NCBI RefSeq assembly: GCF_013705725.1
Contig: NZ_CP055483.1
Span: forward strand, 1-64,000
Source: Klebsiella sp. RHBSTW-00484
GTDB lineage: Bacteria > Pseudomonadota > Gammaproteobacteria > Enterobacterales > Enterobacteriaceae
DNA: 64,000 nt
Reading direction: 5' to 3'
The notes under the pieces are model-generated. The model made no database searches. It was not told the origin of the DNA and worked only from the letters and a program-made list of their open reading frames with translations. Shown piece after piece: positions 9,260-20,681 of the stretch (the stretch's first letter is position 1; the number at the start of each line of letters is the position of its first letter). The position numbers were made by a program, and so were the translations under genes.

Positions 9260-10645
9260 ATGTTCAAATTAAAACTACTCAGCATCAGCACAATCTTCAT
9301 TCTGGCTGGTTGTGTCTCTCTGGCGCCTGAATATCAGCGTCCGGCAGCACCGGTACCCCAGCAGTTTTCACTGTCCCGTAACAGCCTGACGCCAGCGGTG
9401 AATGGCTATCAGGATACGGGCTGGCGTAACTTTTTTGTCGATCCCCAGGTCACCCGGCTGATTACTGAAGCCCTGACTAATAACCGTGATTTGAGAATGG
9501 CTGCACTGAAGGTTGAAGAGGCCCGGGCCCAGTTCAACGTCACGGATGCAGATCGTTATCCCCAGCTGAATGCCTCATCCGGGATCACATACAGCGGTGG
9601 TCTGAAAGGTGACAAGCCGACCACACAGGAGTACGACGCAGGTCTGGAGTTCAGTTATGAGCTCGATTTTTTCGGCAAACTTAAGAACATGAGTGATGCT
9701 GATCGCCAGAACTACTTTGCCAGCGAAGAAGCCCGTCGGGCCGTACACATCCTGCTGGTCTCCAGCGTTTCACAAAGCTATTTCAGCCAGCAACTGGCGT
9801 ACGAACAACTTCGTATTGCGCGGGAAACGCTGAAAAATTATCAACAGTCCTATGCTTTCGTTGAGCAGCAGCTCGTGACCGGGAGTACGAACGTTCTGGC
9901 ACTTGAACAGGCGCGAGGACAAATCGAAAGTACCCGCGCCGAAATAGCCAAACGAGAAGGCGATCTGGCTCAGGCAAACAATGCCCTGCAACTGGTGCTG
10001 GGAACGTACCGCGCACTTCCGTCAGAAAAAGGGATGAAAGGCGGGGAGATAGCCCCAGTAAAATTGCCACCAAATCTGTCTTCACAAATTTTGCTGCAGC
10101 GACCGGATATTATGGAAGCGGAATATCAGCTGAAAGCGGCTGATGCCAATATTGGCGCAGCGCGAGCGGCCTTTTTCCCCTCAATTACCCTGACCAGTGG
10201 TCTTTCCGCAAGCAGTACGGAGCTGTCCAGCCTGTTTACGTCAGGAAGTGGAATGTGGAATTTTATCCCTAAAATTGAAATTCCTATATTTAATGCTGGC
10301 AGGAATAAAGCCAATCTGAAGCTGGCTGAAATTCGCCAGCAACAGTCGGTGGTTAATTACGAACAAAAAATTCAGTCAGCCTTTAAGGATGTTTCCGACA
10401 CGCTTGCGCTGCGCGACAGCCTTAGCCAGCAACTTGAGTCACAGCAGCGTTATCTTGATTCACTTCAGATAACTCTCCAGCGTGCCAGAGGATTATATTC
10501 CAGTGGTGCTGTCAGTTACATTGAAGTGCTGGATGCAGAGCGTTCTCTCTTCGCTACGCAGCAAACCATTCTCGATCTTACCTATTCCCGGCAGGTTAAC
10601 GAAATTAATCTGTTTACCGCACTGGGTGGCGGTTGGGTAGAGTAA
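9260..10645 (+). CDS. silC: Silver efflux outer-membrane channel SilC
   Basis: SilC is the TolC-like outer-membrane channel of the SilCBA tripartite pump. The 461 residues start with a lipoprotein signal whose lipobox is LAGC (Cys at about residue 17). Two outer-membrane-efflux repeats follow, with the long helical hairpins that form the periplasmic tunnel (EEARAQFNVTDADRYP and KAADANIGAARAAFFPS mark the repeats). It is the first gene of the sil structural operon and is closely related to CusC. Confidence 0.96.
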   Translation: MFKLKLLSISTIFILAGCVSLAPEYQRPAAPVPQQFSLSRNSLTPAVNGYQDTGWRNFFVDPQVTRLITEALTNNRDLRMAALKVEEARAQFNVTDADRYPQLNASSGITYSGGLKGDKPTTQEYDAGLEFSYELDFFGKLKNMSDADRQNYFASEEARRAVHILLVSSVSQSYFSQQLAYEQLRIARETLKNYQQSYAFVEQQLVTGSTNVLALEQARGQIESTRAEIAKREGDLAQANNALQLVLGTYRALPSEKGMKGGEIAPVKLPPNLSSQILLQRPDIMEAEYQLKAADANIGAARAAFFPSITLTSGLSASSTELSSLFTSGSGMWNFIPKIEIPIFNAGRNKANLKLAEIRQQQSVVNYEQKIQSAFKDVSDTLALRDSLSQQLESQQRYLDSLQITLQRARGLYSSGAVSYIEVLDAERSLFATQQTILDLTYSRQVNEINLFTALGGGWVE

Positions 10646-10673
10646 ATTTATTTAATTAATCAGGAAATTTAAA

Positions 10674-11036
10674 ATGCGTAATTCATTTAAAGCCGTTTTA
10701 TTTGGTGCCTTCTCTGTCATATTTTCTGCCGGTCTTCATGCTGAAACACATCAGCATGGTGATATGAATGCTGCCAGTGACGCTTCGGTACAGCAGGTTA
10801 TCAGGGGCTCCGGTGTCGTTAAAGCCATTGATATGAATAGTAAAAAAATCACCATTTCGCACGAAGCTATCCCTGATGTGGGCTGGCCTGCAATGACCAT
10901 GCGCTTCACTTTTGTTAATGCAGACGACGCTATTGACGCTATTAATGCCCTGAAAACTGGCAGCCACGTTGATTTCTCGTTTATTCAGCAGGGTAATATT
11001 TCTTTACTTAAAAGCATTAACGTGACGCAGTCCTGA
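10674..11036 (+). CDS. silF: Periplasmic Ag/Cu chaperone SilF
   Basis: A 120-residue periplasmic metallochaperone that hands Ag(I)/Cu(I) to the SilCBA pump. A signal peptide (cleavage after GLHA) precedes an OB-fold CusF domain. The CusF metal site is present in the motif HEAIPDVGWPAMTMRF: His, the stacking Trp, and the two Met ligands in MTM. It lies 28 bp after silC in the same operon. Confidence 0.95.
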   Translation: MRNSFKAVLFGAFSVIFSAGLHAETHQHGDMNAASDASVQQVIRGSGVVKAIDMNSKKITISHEAIPDVGWPAMTMRFTFVNADDAIDAINALKTGSHVDFSFIQQGNISLLKSINVTQS

Positions 11037-11149
11037 TTGGCAGTCCGGAGCGATTACATCCTGTGCGCCTGTACATTCACATAGGTATATGTGTGAGTTA
11101 ACCGTCAGGCGCATATGACAGGTGTTTTGATTTTTTAGCGGAAAATTGT

Positions 11150-12442
11150 ATGGCTTCTTTAAAGATAAAATATGCTGCAATAATTATCAGCAGCCTCATA
11201 GCAGGGGGGCTGATATCGGTTACTGCCTGGCAGTATGTAAACTCAGCACAAAAGACAGAAAAAACAGAACAAAAGGCACCGGAACGAAAGGTGCTTTTCT
11301 GGTATGACCCAATGAAACCGGATACCAAATTTGATAAACCCGGAAAATCGCCCTTTATGGATATGGACCTGTTGCCAAAATATGCTGATGACAGTGGCGA
11401 TAAAAGCAGTGGCGGGATCCGTATCGACCCAACCCAGGTTCAGAATCTGGGATTAAAAACGCAAAAAGTCACGCGAGGAATGCTGAATTATTCTCAGACA
11501 ATCCCGGCTAATGTCAGCTATAACGAGTATCAGTTTGTTATTGTGCAGGCGCGTTCTGACGGGTTTGTCGAAAAAGTCTACCCCATGACGATTGGCGATC
11601 ATGTGAAGAAGGGGACGCCACTTATCGATATTACCATTCCGGACTGGGTGGAAGCACAGAGCGAATTCCTTCTGTTATCCAGCACCGGTGGTACTTCCAC
11701 GCAAATTAAAGGCGTTCTGGAACGGCTTCGCCTGGCAGGTATGCCGGAAGAGGATATTCAGAGACTGCGTTCTACCCGGAGCATTCAGACCCGTTTTACC
11801 ATTAAAGCACCTATTGATGGTGTCATTACTGCATTTGACCTGCGCACCGGCATGAATATTTCGAAAGATAAGGTTGTGGCTCAGATTCAGGGAATGGACC
11901 CGGTCTGGATCAGCGCTGCAGTGCCAGAATCTATCGCATATCTGCTGAAAGATACGTCGCAGTTTGAAATTTCGGTACCGGCTTATCCGGATAAAACATT
12001 CCATGTCGAAAAATGGAACATTCTTCCCAGCGTGGATCAGACAACCCGTACGCTTCAGGTCCGTCTCCAGGTTTCTAATAAGGATGAGTTTCTCAAGCCG
12101 GGCATGAATGCCTATCTGAAACTGAATACCAAGAGCCAGGAGATGCTGCTGATACCAAGCCAGGCCGTTATCGATACCGGCAAAGAACAGCGCGTGATTA
12201 CTGTTGATGATGAAGGCAAGTTTGTGCCGAAACAGATCCACGTTCTGCATGAATCACAGCAACAGTCCGGCATCGGTTCCGGCCTGAATGAAGGCGATAC
12301 CGTGGTGGTCAGTGGCCTGTTCCTCATTGACTCCGAAGCCAATATTACGGGCGCGCTGGAACGTATGCGCCACCCTGAAAAAACAGAAAGCAGTATGCCA
12401 GCAATGTCTGACCAGCCTGTAAATATGCATTCAGGGCACTGA
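11150..12442 (+). CDS. silB: Silver efflux membrane-fusion protein SilB
   Basis: The periplasmic adaptor of the SilCBA pump, 430 residues, related to CusB. The N-terminus holds a single membrane or signal segment. A heavy-metal-binding segment follows ([20 protein letters not shown]). Then come lipoyl/barrel-sandwich, helical hairpin and beta-barrel domains. The C-terminus is Met/His-containing ([20 protein letters not shown]). It lies 10 bp upstream of silA, indicating coupled expression. It should link SilA to SilC and pass metal received from SilF. Confidence 0.96.
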   Translation: MASLKIKYAAIIISSLIAGGLISVTAWQYVNSAQKTEKTEQKAPERKVLFWYDPMKPDTKFDKPGKSPFMDMDLLPKYADDSGDKSSGGIRIDPTQVQNLGLKTQKVTRGMLNYSQTIPANVSYNEYQFVIVQARSDGFVEKVYPMTIGDHVKKGTPLIDITIPDWVEAQSEFLLLSSTGGTSTQIKGVLERLRLAGMPEEDIQRLRSTRSIQTRFTIKAPIDGVITAFDLRTGMNISKDKVVAQIQGMDPVWISAAVPESIAYLLKDTSQFEISVPAYPDKTFHVEKWNILPSVDQTTRTLQVRLQVSNKDEFLKPGMNAYLKLNTKSQEMLLIPSQAVIDTGKEQRVITVDDEGKFVPKQIHVLHESQQQSGIGSGLNEGDTVVVSGLFLIDSEANITGALERMRHPEKTESSMPAMSDQPVNMHSGH

Positions 12443-12452
12443 GGAGACGACG

Positions 12453-15400
12453 ATGATTGAATGGATTATCCGGCGCTCTGTCGCCAACCGTTTCCTGGTC
12501 ATGATGGGCGCACTGTTTCTCAGCATCTGGGGCACATGGACGATAATTAACACGCCGGTCGATGCGCTGCCTGACCTGTCAGATGTGCAGGTCATTATTA
12601 AAACCAGCTATCCCGGACAGGCCCCGCAGATTGTAGAAAACCAGGTCACCTATCCACTTACCACCACCATGCTGTCCGTACCTGGCGCAAAAACCGTGCG
12701 TGGTTTCTCACAGTTCGGGGATTCGTATGTGTATGTCATTTTTGAAGACGGGACCGATCTGTACTGGGCCCGTTCGCGCGTGCTGGAATACCTGAATCAG
12801 GTTCAGGGCAAACTGCCTGCGGGTGTGAGCTCTGAAATCGGTCCGGACGCCACGGGAGTGGGCTGGATATTTGAATATGCCCTGGTCGATCGCAGCGGAA
12901 AACACGACCTTTCAGAACTGCGTTCTTTGCAGGACTGGTTCCTGAAATTTGAACTGAAAACCATCCCGAACGTGGCGGAAGTAGCTTCGGTTGGCGGCGT
13001 GGTGAAACAGTATCAGATCCAGGTCAATCCGGAGAAATTGTCCCAGTACGGTGTCAGCCTGCCTGAAGTGAAACAGGCTCTTGAATCGTCTAACCAGGAG
13101 GCCGGTGGTTCATCCGTTGAAATGGCCGAAGCGGAGTATATGGTCCGGGCCAGCGGATATCTTCAGACCATTGATGATTTCAATAACATTGTCCTGAAAA
13201 CCGGCGAGAACGGTGTACCGGTTTATCTGCGGGATGTTGCCCGCGTGCAGACCGGGCCTGAAATGCGGCGAGGTATTGCCGAACTGAACGGCCAGGGGGA
13301 AGTCGCTGGCGGCGTGGTGATCCTGCGGTCGGGTAAGAATGCGCGCGACGTTATCACGGCAGTGAGGGATAAACTGGAGACGCTGAAGGCCAGCCTGCCG
13401 GAAGGTGTTGAAATTGTGACCACCTACGATCGCAGCCAGTTAATCGATCGGGCCATTGATAACCTCAGCTACAAACTCCTGGAAGAGTTTATCGTGGTGG
13501 CCATCGTCTGTGCCCTGTTCCTGTGGCACGTACGTTCTGCCCTGGTGGCAATTATTTCTCTGCCGCTTGGCCTGTGTATCGCCTTTATCGTCATGCACTT
13601 CCAGGGACTGAACGCCAATATCATGTCGCTGGGAGGGATAGCGATTGCCGTCGGTGCGATGGTGGATGCCGCCATTGTGATGATTGAAAATGCGCACAAA
13701 CGGCTTGAGGAGTGGGATCATCAGCATCCGGGTGAGCAGATTGACAACGCCACCCGCTGGAAGGTGATTACCGACGCCTCCGTGGAAGTGGGACCCGCGT
13801 TGTTCATTAGCCTGCTGATCATCACCCTGTCCTTTATTCCTATCTTTACCCTGGAAGGGCAGGAAGGTCGTCTGTTTGGCCCGCTGGCATTCACGAAAAC
13901 GTACTCCATGGCGGGAGCGGCCGCACTGGCCATCATCGTCATTCCTATTCTGATGGGATTCTGGATCCGGGGGAAAATTCCTGCCGAGACAAGTAACCCC
14001 CTGAACCGGGTGCTGATCAAAGCGTATCATCCTTTGCTGCTGCGGGTCCTCCACTGGCCAAAAACAACCCTGCTGGTTGCGGCCTTGTCCATTTTCACGG
14101 TTATCTGGCCACTGAGTCAGGTGGGCGGTGAATTTCTGCCGAAGATTAACGAGGGCGATCTGCTGTATATGCCGTCGACCTTGCCTGGCGTCTCTCCGGC
14201 AGAAGCTGCAGCGCTCCTGCAGACAACAGACAAGTTAATCAAAAGCGTTCCTGAAGTGGCTTCTGTATTTGGCAAGACCGGTAAAGCACAGACCGCAACG
14301 GATTCCGCGCCGCTCGAAATGGTGGAAACCACGATCCAGCTCAAACCTGAGGATCAGTGGCGTCCAGGCATGACGATTGACAAGATTATTGAAGAACTCG
14401 ACAGGACCGTCCGTTTACCGGGGCTGGCAAACCTCTGGGTGCCGCCAATCCGTAACCGTATTGATATGCTCTCAACCGGGATCAAAAGCCCGATAGGTAT
14501 CAAAGTGTCCGGGACTGTTCTGTCGGATATCGACGCGACGGCGCAGAGTATCGAGGCGGTAACCAAAACGGTACCGGGTGTGGTGTCTGTCCTGGCTGAG
14601 CGACTGGAAGGTGGACGTTACATTGATGTGGACATTAACCGGGAAAAAGCTTCCCGGTACGGGATGACAGTAGGTGATGTCCAGCTGTTCGTCTCATCAG
14701 CCATCGGCGGTGCGACGGTAGGGGAAACGGTGGAAGGCGTGGCCCGGTACCCTATTAACATTCGTTACCCACAGGATTACCGCAACAGTCCGCAGGCGCT
14801 GAAACAGATGCCGATCCTGACCCCGATGAAGCAGCAGATCACACTGGGCGATGTTGCCGATATTAAAGTCGTTTCCGGACCAACCATGCTGAAAACCGAA
14901 AATGCCCGGCCAGCCAGCTGGATTTATGTTGATGCCCGCGGCAGGGACATGGTGTCAGTGGTTAACGATATTAAGACGGTCATCAGCGAGAAAGTGAAAC
15001 TGAGACCGGGGACCAGTGTGGCATTCTCAGGACAGTTTGAATTACTCGAGCACGCCAGCAAGAAATTAAAACTGATGGTACCGATGACGGTGATGATCAT
15101 TTTCATCCTGTTATATCTGGCATTTCGCCGTGTTGACGAAGCCCTGCTGATCCTGATGAGTCTGCCGTTTGCGTTGATTGGCGGGATATGGTTCCTGTAC
15201 TGGCAGGGCTTCCATATGTCTGTGGCGACCGGAACCGGATTTATCGCCCTGGCCGGGGTGGCAGCAGAGTTTGGCGTGGTCATGCTGATGTATCTGCGTC
15301 ATGCCATTGAAGCGCACCCGGAATTGTCCCGTAAAGAGACGTTCACACCGGAAGGCCTTGATGAAGCCCTCTATCATGGTGCCGTACTGCGTGTCCGGCC

Positions 15401-15599
15401 GAAAGCCATGACCGTGGCGGTGATCATTGCGGGTCTGCTGCCAATACTCTGGGGAACCGGTGCAGGTTCAGAAGTCATGAGCCGTATCGCGGCACCCATG
15501 ATTGGTGGGATGATCACGGCTCCGCTGCTGTCCCTGTTCATTATTCCTGCCGCCTACAAATTAATCTGGCTGCGCAGACATAAAAAAAGCGTGTCCTGA
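12453..15599 (+). CDS. silA: Silver efflux RND transporter SilA
   Basis: The inner-membrane proton-driven pump of SilCBA, 1,048 residues, the usual length for heavy-metal RND proteins. It shows the 12-helix RND plan with two large periplasmic loops, after residue 30 and again after about residue 560. The helix IV motif around [21 protein letters not shown] carries the acids of proton translocation. It should export Ag(I) and Cu(I) from the periplasm or inner membrane through SilC. Close relationship to CusA is evident from the sequence throughout. Confidence 0.97.
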   Translation: MIEWIIRRSVANRFLVMMGALFLSIWGTWTIINTPVDALPDLSDVQVIIKTSYPGQAPQIVENQVTYPLTTTMLSVPGAKTVRGFSQFGDSYVYVIFEDGTDLYWARSRVLEYLNQVQGKLPAGVSSEIGPDATGVGWIFEYALVDRSGKHDLSELRSLQDWFLKFELKTIPNVAEVASVGGVVKQYQIQVNPEKLSQYGVSLPEVKQALESSNQEAGGSSVEMAEAEYMVRASGYLQTIDDFNNIVLKTGENGVPVYLRDVARVQTGPEMRRGIAELNGQGEVAGGVVILRSGKNARDVITAVRDKLETLKASLPEGVEIVTTYDRSQLIDRAIDNLSYKLLEEFIVVAIVCALFLWHVRSALVAIISLPLGLCIAFIVMHFQGLNANIMSLGGIAIAVGAMVDAAIVMIENAHKRLEEWDHQHPGEQIDNATRWKVITDASVEVGPALFISLLIITLSFIPIFTLEGQEGRLFGPLAFTKTYSMAGAAALAIIVIPILMGFWIRGKIPAETSNPLNRVLIKAYHPLLLRVLHWPKTTLLVAALSIFTVIWPLSQVGGEFLPKINEGDLLYMPSTLPGVSPAEAAALLQTTDKLIKSVPEVASVFGKTGKAQTATDSAPLEMVETTIQLKPEDQWRPGMTIDKIIEELDRTVRLPGLANLWVPPIRNRIDMLSTGIKSPIGIKVSGTVLSDIDATAQSIEAVTKTVPGVVSVLAERLEGGRYIDVDINREKASRYGMTVGDVQLFVSSAIGGATVGETVEGVARYPINIRYPQDYRNSPQALKQMPILTPMKQQITLGDVADIKVVSGPTMLKTENARPASWIYVDARGRDMVSVVNDIKTVISEKVKLRPGTSVAFSGQFELLEHASKKLKLMVPMTVMIIFILLYLAFRRVDEALLILMSLPFALIGGIWFLYWQGFHMSVATGTGFIALAGVAAEFGVVMLMYLRHAIEAHPELSRKETFTPEGLDEALYHGAVLRVRPKAMTVAVIIAGLLPILWGTGAGSEVMSRIAAPMIGGMITAPLLSLFIIPAAYKLIWLRRHKKSVS

Positions 15600-15605
15600 A
15601 CCTGA

Positions 15606-15630
15606 AAGGGCACCCCCTGTGGGTGTCCTT
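15606..15630 (+). terminator. Probable terminator or attenuator after silA
   Basis: A hairpin (AAGGGCACCC / GGGTGTCCTT, one G-T pair) follows 7 bp after the silA stop and is followed by a weak T stretch. It may partly separate silCFBA from the downstream DUF411 and silP genes. Confidence 0.5.
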
Positions 15631-15685
15631 CTTTACTGATTCACCCTGACGTCAGGGTTTAAATCGATAATATACAGAGGTGAGT

Positions 15686-16126
15686 ATGAAAAAAGTGGTT
15701 CTGATGGCGCTGGCTCTCGGCCTTTCACTGCCCGCGATGGCGAGTGAAAAAGTGATTGATATGTACAAATCTGAAAACTGTGGCTGTTGTTCCCTGTGGG
15801 GCAAAGCGATGGAAAAAGACGGGTTTGAAGTACGAACTCACGTCATGAATGATCAGGCGCTGTCAGCCCTGAAAGAAAAGCATGCTGTTCCTGCAGGACT
15901 GCGAAGTTGTCATACCGCGGTTGCCGGTAATTTGATCATTGAAGGCCATGTGCCTGCGACAACGATACATAAGGCAATGCAGTCTGGTTCAGGTATATAC
16001 GGTCTCGCCACCCCCGGTATGCCAGCAGGAAGTCCTGGAATGGAGATGGGAGCCCGAAAAGAGGCTTACGATGTTATCGCATTCTCACCGGAGGGAAGTA
16101 AAAAAGTCTTCCAGCGAATCGAATAG
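15686..16126 (+). CDS. silG: DUF411 metal-binding protein (SilG)
   Basis: A 146-residue secreted protein of the DUF411 (CopG-like) family found in silver and copper operons. The signal peptide ends ALGLSLPAMA. The family's cysteine cluster follows as SENCGCCSLWGKAM, with a further Cys in LRSCHTA and histidines nearby. These are likely soft-metal ligands. Its role in Sil resistance is not well defined; it may act as an extra periplasmic chaperone. The ATG at 15686 is chosen because AGAGGTG lies just upstream; a GTG at 15680 would add two residues. The name SilG follows later sil nomenclature. Confidence 0.85.
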   Translation: MKKVVLMALALGLSLPAMASEKVIDMYKSENCGCCSLWGKAMEKDGFEVRTHVMNDQALSALKEKHAVPAGLRSCHTAVAGNLIIEGHVPATTIHKAMQSGSGIYGLATPGMPAGSPGMEMGARKEAYDVIAFSPEGSKKVFQRIE

Positions 16127-16252
16127 TCAGCGGAACGGCTGATAACGGGACGCCGGCAGCAGGCACTCTTATGCCGGCGGCATTCGTGGTAATCGCATCC
16201 ATGACATACCCTGAAGACAGAAGATGCTTCGTTATGCATAAGGAGAGTTACT

Positions 16253-18700
16253 GTGAAAAATGACAATGCAGTGCAACACAACAACCAGACTGCTTCTGAG
16301 CAGACATTATCCCCGGACGAGAGCCACGTATTGCATAAGGTGAGAGATCCCGTGTGCGGGATGGCCATCCTGCCCGACAGGGCGCACAGCAGCATTCGAT
16401 ACCAGGACCATCAACTTTATTTCTGCTCCGCCAGCTGTGAGAGTAAATTTAAAGCCCATCCCGATCGTTATCTTACCGAAGATGCCAGTGAACATTCCCA
16501 TCACCATCACCACGATCATCACGAAGTCAGCCCTGATCAGATAAAACAGCCTCACCACCAGGCGGAGAAAGAGAATTCTGAAGGTGTGTGGACATGTCCG
16601 ATGCACCCGGAGATACGCCGCAGTGGTCCCGGAAGCTGTCCTGTCTGTGGAATGGCACTGGAGCCGCTCGTAGCTACGGCATCCACGGGGCCAAGTGATG
16701 AACTTCGCGACATGACAAGACGCTTCTGGCTGGGGTTGTTGCTGGCGTTTCCGGTTCTGGTACTCGAAATGGGATCTCATCTGTTTCCCGCCTTGAGGAA
16801 TACAGTACCGCCACAGTACAACACATGGCTGCAGCTGCTTCTGGCCTCTCCTGTCGTGTTGTGGTGTGGCTGGCCATTCTTCGCCCGGGCCGGAATGTCG
16901 TTACGTAACCGCTCCCTGAATATGTTTACCCTTGTTGCAATGGGCACCGGCGTAGCCTGGGTGTACAGCGTCATTGCAACCGTCTTCCCCTCCTGGTTTC
17001 CTGCATCGTTCAGAAACATGGATGGCCTGGTGGCCGTTTATTTTGAAGCCGCAGCAGTTATTACGGTGCTTGTTCTGCTGGGACAGGTTCTTGAGCTGCG
17101 GGCACGGGAACAAACCTCAGGTGCCATTACTGCACTACTGAATCTTGCCCCCAAAACCGCCAGGCGGCTGGATCATGACGGTCATGAAACGGATATTAAT
17201 GCGGAAGATGTTCTGCCTGGCGATAAGCTCCGCATCAGACCAGGAGAGAGTATTCCGGTCGACGGTATCGTGGTCGAAGGCAAAACAACCGTTGATGAAT
17301 CGATGGTGACCGGGGAATCTATGCCTGTTACCAAAACGGAGGGTGACCCTGTCATCGGGGGGACCATTAATCAGACAGGTAGTCTTATCATCCGTGCAGA
17401 GAAAGTCGGTGATGAAACGATGCTCTCACGAATTGTTCAGATGGTCGCTGATGCACAGCGTTCGCGGGCCCCCATCCAGAGAATGGCTGACAGCGTTTCA
17501 GGCTGGTTTGTTCCTCTGGTGATACTTATCGCGGTTGTTGCTTTCATGATCTGGTCTGTCTGGGGGCCCGAGCCCAGGATGGCGCACGGTCTCATTGCGG
17601 CTGTGTCGGTCCTGATTATTGCCTGTCCCTGCGCGCTGGGGCTGGCCACGCCGATGTCGATAATGGTGGGGGTGGGCAAAGGAGCCCAGGCCGGGGTGTT
17701 AATCAAGAATGCCGAAGCCCTTGAGCGTCTTGAAAAAGTGGACACGCTGGTTGTCGACAAAACAGGCACGCTCACGGAAGGTTCGCCGACGGTGACAGGG
17801 ATTATCAGTCTCAATCCGGGTGGGGAAACATCTCTTTTGCGTGTAACGGCCGCAGTGGAAAAAGGCTCGCAGCATCCGCTGGGTATGGCAGTAGTTAAAG
17901 CAGCACAGGAAAAGGGGATCGCAATACCCGCAGTCACTCATTTCAATGCGCCGTCGGGTAAAGGTGTCTCAGGCGATGTCGAAGGTCAACGGGTTGTTAT
18001 TGGTAATGAACTGGCTATGCAGGAAAACAGTATCGTTATTGATAATCAAAAGGCCGTTGCGGATACGTTGCGGATGGAAGGCGCTACCGTTATCTATGTG
18101 GCCACAGACGGGCACCTTGCAGGCCTGATAGCTATCTCGGATCCCGTGAAAGCAACCACGCCGGATGCGCTTAAAGCTTTGCGTCAGGCGGGGATCCGCA
18201 TCGTTATGCTCACCGGGGATAACCAGCTTACCGCTGAAGCAGTCGCACGGAAACTGGGAATAGATGAGGTTGAAGCCGGGATTCTGCCGGATGGCAAAAA
18301 AGCAGTGATAACCCGACTGAAAGCGTCTGGCCATGTGGTTGCGATGGCCGGAGACGGTGTGAATGATGCCCCGGCGCTGGCAGCGGCTGACGTGGGTATA
18401 GCCATGGGAACGGGTACAGATGTGGCAATTGAAAGTGCCGGAGTCACCCTTCTCAAAGGCGACTTGATGATACTGAACAGGGCCCGTCATCTGTCAGAAA
18501 TCACCATGAAAAATATCCGACAGAATCTGTTTTTTGCATTTATCTACAACGCACTTGGCGTGCCTGTGGCTGCAGGTCTGCTTTATCCTGTGTATGGAAT
18601 ACTGCTGTCGCCAGTTATTGCGGCGGCGGCCATGGCTCTTTCCTCCGTCAGCGTCATTGTGAATGCGTTGCGTCTGAAAAGTGTCAGGCTCGGGAAATAA
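16253..18700 (+). CDS. silP: Silver-exporting P1B-type ATPase SilP
   Basis: An 815-residue P-type ATPase that pumps Ag(I)/Cu(I) from cytosol to periplasm. The N-terminus lacks a classical CxxC domain. Instead it has a YHS-type segment (DPVCGMAIL), a His-rich stretch ([12 protein letters not shown]) and a zinc-ribbon-like metal motif ([10 protein letters not shown], then [11 protein letters not shown]). The transmembrane CPC motif of P1B pumps lies in [13 protein letters not shown]. The phosphorylated aspartate is in DKTGTLTEG, and the ATP hinge [10 protein letters not shown] is intact. The start is a GTG with AAGGAG 7 bp upstream. It lies downstream of silG in the same direction. Confidence 0.95.
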   Translation: MKNDNAVQHNNQTASEQTLSPDESHVLHKVRDPVCGMAILPDRAHSSIRYQDHQLYFCSASCESKFKAHPDRYLTEDASEHSHHHHHDHHEVSPDQIKQPHHQAEKENSEGVWTCPMHPEIRRSGPGSCPVCGMALEPLVATASTGPSDELRDMTRRFWLGLLLAFPVLVLEMGSHLFPALRNTVPPQYNTWLQLLLASPVVLWCGWPFFARAGMSLRNRSLNMFTLVAMGTGVAWVYSVIATVFPSWFPASFRNMDGLVAVYFEAAAVITVLVLLGQVLELRAREQTSGAITALLNLAPKTARRLDHDGHETDINAEDVLPGDKLRIRPGESIPVDGIVVEGKTTVDESMVTGESMPVTKTEGDPVIGGTINQTGSLIIRAEKVGDETMLSRIVQMVADAQRSRAPIQRMADSVSGWFVPLVILIAVVAFMIWSVWGPEPRMAHGLIAAVSVLIIACPCALGLATPMSIMVGVGKGAQAGVLIKNAEALERLEKVDTLVVDKTGTLTEGSPTVTGIISLNPGGETSLLRVTAAVEKGSQHPLGMAVVKAAQEKGIAIPAVTHFNAPSGKGVSGDVEGQRVVIGNELAMQENSIVIDNQKAVADTLRMEGATVIYVATDGHLAGLIAISDPVKATTPDALKALRQAGIRIVMLTGDNQLTAEAVARKLGIDEVEAGILPDGKKAVITRLKASGHVVAMAGDGVNDAPALAAADVGIAMGTGTDVAIESAGVTLLKGDLMILNRARHLSEITMKNIRQNLFFAFIYNALGVPVAAGLLYPVYGILLSPVIAAAAMALSSVSVIVNALRLKSVRLGK

Positions 18701-18740
18701 CCCTGAGTGAAGGGTCAGTTACGAACAGAAGGAGTCCGGT

Positions 18741-18938
18741 ATGAAAAGTACCACCTATGCGCTTATTGCTGTCGCCGCGATTGCGGCATTTGCTCTCCTG
18801 CGCGAACACTGGTCACATGTGGCAGGCTACTGGCCATATCTGTTACTGCTGCTTTGTCCGCTCATGCATCTTTTCCACGGTCACGGGGGGCATGGAGATC
18901 ATCAACATCACGGAAGTGAAAACGATAAAAAAAATTAA
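18741..18938 (+). CDS. DUF2933 small His-rich membrane protein
   Basis: A 65-residue protein with two hydrophobic segments (residues 4-20 and 28-43) and a strongly His-rich tail (HLFHGHGGHGDHQHHG). It matches the DUF2933 type of small proteins found after silP in sil-pco islands. The ATG at 18741 has AAGGAG upstream. Membrane location and metal binding are inferred from composition; no function has been shown to my knowledge. Confidence 0.8.
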   Translation: MKSTTYALIAVAAIAAFALLREHWSHVAGYWPYLLLLLCPLMHLFHGHGGHGDHQHHGSENDKKN

Positions 18939-18946
18939 TCCGGCAG

Positions 18947-18969
18947 ACGGGACCGCGTCGCGGTCCCGT
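18947..18969. terminator. Hairpin between convergent sil and pcoG genes
   Basis: A strong stem ACGGGACCGCG / CGGTCCCGT lies between the end of the DUF2933 gene and the 3' end of pcoG, which is read from the other strand. Its place suggests a shared terminator, though T runs are weak. Confidence 0.6.
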
Positions 18970-18971
18970 TA

Positions 18972-19709
18972 TCAGTCCAGGTATCGTTCGTAGTCTCTGG
19001 CATGCGCAAAGGCATGCTGTTCGAGTTTGTTATCAGCGGGTGCCGCCGTCCGGAACGCCAGTGAGTTAACAGGATTGTTATTGATGACCAGCTCGTAATG
19101 CAGATGAGGACCGGATGAACGTCCGCTGTTACCGGATAACGCAATAGCGTCTCCCCGGGTAACCCTGGCCCCTTTAGTAACGAGTATTTTATTGAGGTGG
19201 AGATAGCGAGTTTTAACACCGGCTTTTCCCGTTACTTCAACAAAATATCCCATGGTACTGTTGTATTCGGCCCGGGTGATTTTTCCGTCGATGACGCTGA
19301 CTATTTTCGTGTTCATGGGCATGGAATAATCAATGCCATTATGGGGACTCACTTTTCCCGATACCGGGTTAAGTCTTGCAGGATTGAAAGGCGAACTGAG
19401 TCTTGCTGTGGCCGGTAACGGATAATCGAGACTGCCTTTCCCGGAAGTATCGGAAAGGTTATAGAACTTTTTATCTGATATACGATACGCCGTGTAATTA
19501 AATGAACCGGACGTAAATTTATAGGCCACGACACGTGATTTTCCCGCTTTCTTTTGCAGTACGAGTTTTAATGATTCATTTTTTTTCAAATGCCGCAGAT
19601 TAAACCGGGAAGGCAAGGAGCGCTGAAGAGTAGCGATCTCGTTCGATTCCAGCCCCGAGCGGGTGGCTGAAAGGTAGGCATTTTCTTTTACGACATCGGT
19701 AGAATACAT
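18972..19709 (-). CDS. pcoG: M23-family peptidase (PcoG)
   Basis: A 245-residue peptidase of the LytM/M23 type, related to the C-terminal half of cell-wall endopeptidases such as MepM. The zinc ligands are present: HNGIDYSMP (HxxxD) and the later HLHYE. Such enzymes cut peptidoglycan cross-links. No signal peptide or membrane anchor is visible and the N-terminus starts inside an OapA/LysM-like linker region. The protein therefore looks shortened compared with chromosomal relatives, and how it would reach the periplasm is unclear. It sits between sil and pco on the minus strand, the place of pcoG in described sil-pco islands. The symbol depends on that context. Confidence 0.8.
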   Translation of the reverse strand: MYSTDVVKENAYLSATRSGLESNEIATLQRSLPSRFNLRHLKKNESLKLVLQKKAGKSRVVAYKFTSGSFNYTAYRISDKKFYNLSDTSGKGSLDYPLPATARLSSPFNPARLNPVSGKVSPHNGIDYSMPMNTKIVSVIDGKITRAEYNSTMGYFVEVTGKAGVKTRYLHLNKILVTKGARVTRGDAIALSGNSGRSSGPHLHYELVINNNPVNSLAFRTAAPADNKLEQHAFAHARDYERYLD

Positions 19710-19997
19710 TTACTGGAATTCGCCGTTAGCATGAACACTGCGGCGTATGCTAGGGGTTTTCAGGAGGCGTGTCATCTGTCAGTTAATCGGGAGCACCGTT
19801 GATGGTCGTCATTTTTGTAACATATCTTGTTTCCCGTTTGCTCCTGAAGCTCTGGGAACTGTATGACCAGCCCGACGGTGATGATTAACGGGACTGAAAC
19901 AGGTTACGGCAGAGCAATATGGGGCTCATGTCCTGCTACGTAACCCGTCAGTAAAGCCCTGCTGCGCACCTGACGCTAAGCACTAACCCGCCTGCAG

Positions 19998-20447
19998 TTA
20001 CCTGGTCGAATACAGCCCGCGAAGCTTTCTTGCCTGCGTCTGATGTGCTTCCACACCGGCATTATTGACCTGCTCATGCACGAGAGCGGCTTTTTCTCCG
20101 GCATTCAGTTCGTTAAAAGAAGAAGACGAGGTCTTTGAATTTGCATCACTGCCGGACAGCATTTTTTTATGTTCCTCAATCATTTTCTGATGCGCATAGG
20201 ACGCGCTGTTGTTCATAAATGAATGAGCAACAATGGCCCTTTCATGTTCATTCATTTCAGAGAATGAGGGCGTGTTGTTTTTATTAACCCTGTCCGGTAA
20301 ATTTTCATGCGTCGAGGAATTCACATGACTGACGGCTGAGGCATTATTAACAAATCGATGTGCTTCATGGGCAATATCACTGGACTGAGCAAAAGCTGCC
20401 CCACAAAATAAAGCTGTAAACGCAGTGGTCGTGATTAATATATTCAT
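19998..20447 (-). CDS. pcoF: SilE/PcoE-like periplasmic metal-binding protein (PcoF)
   Basis: A 149-residue secreted protein resembling SilE and PcoE. The signal peptide ends CGAAFAQ. The mature protein holds repeated SilE-type units (NEHERAIVAHSFMNN, YAHQKMIEEHKKM, AGEKAALVHEQVNNAG) with regularly spaced His and Met. It probably binds Cu(I)/Ag(I) in the periplasm. It is divergent from pcoA, and the shared intergenic region contains TGTAAT/ATTACA dyads likely to be bound by PcoR. The symbol follows the pcoGFABCDRSE order. Confidence 0.82.
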   Translation of the reverse strand: MNILITTTAFTALFCGAAFAQSSDIAHEAHRFVNNASAVSHVNSSTHENLPDRVNKNNTPSFSEMNEHERAIVAHSFMNNSASYAHQKMIEEHKKMLSGSDANSKTSSSSFNELNAGEKAALVHEQVNNAGVEAHQTQARKLRGLYSTR

Positions 20448-20530
20448 GTGTAATTACCTTCTGAGGTACATAAAAGATGTCCTTATGATCATATATAAAA
20501 ATAATCAACCTGTGGGGAAGATGACGTAAA

Positions 20531-20565
20531 TGTAATACAGCTATGTACATTACACGATTGTAATG
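20531..20565. promoter_or_regulatory. Putative PcoR operator(s) between pcoF and pcoA
   Basis: Two overlapping dyads share the half-site TGTAAT/ATTACA: TGTAAT at 20531 with ATTACA at 20549, and CATTACA-CGAT-TGTAATG at 20548-20565. They lie about 120 bp upstream of pcoA in the divergent promoter region. The half-sites differ from the AATGACAA boxes of the sil genes, consistent with a separate regulator, PcoR. Confidence 0.65.
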
Positions 20566-20681
20566 AATTTGTTTCTTAAGGTGTGCTAGATTCATTTCAT
20601 TGTAAGTGGATGAACCAGTAATTTAATTTAAATCGGTTCTCGAATTCTGTCAGTAACCATACTTTAAACAAGGGAATGCGC

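Noticed and set aside
13440..14054. Open frame of 204 codons opposite silA
   Set aside because: Antisense to silA; composition is that of a shadow frame.
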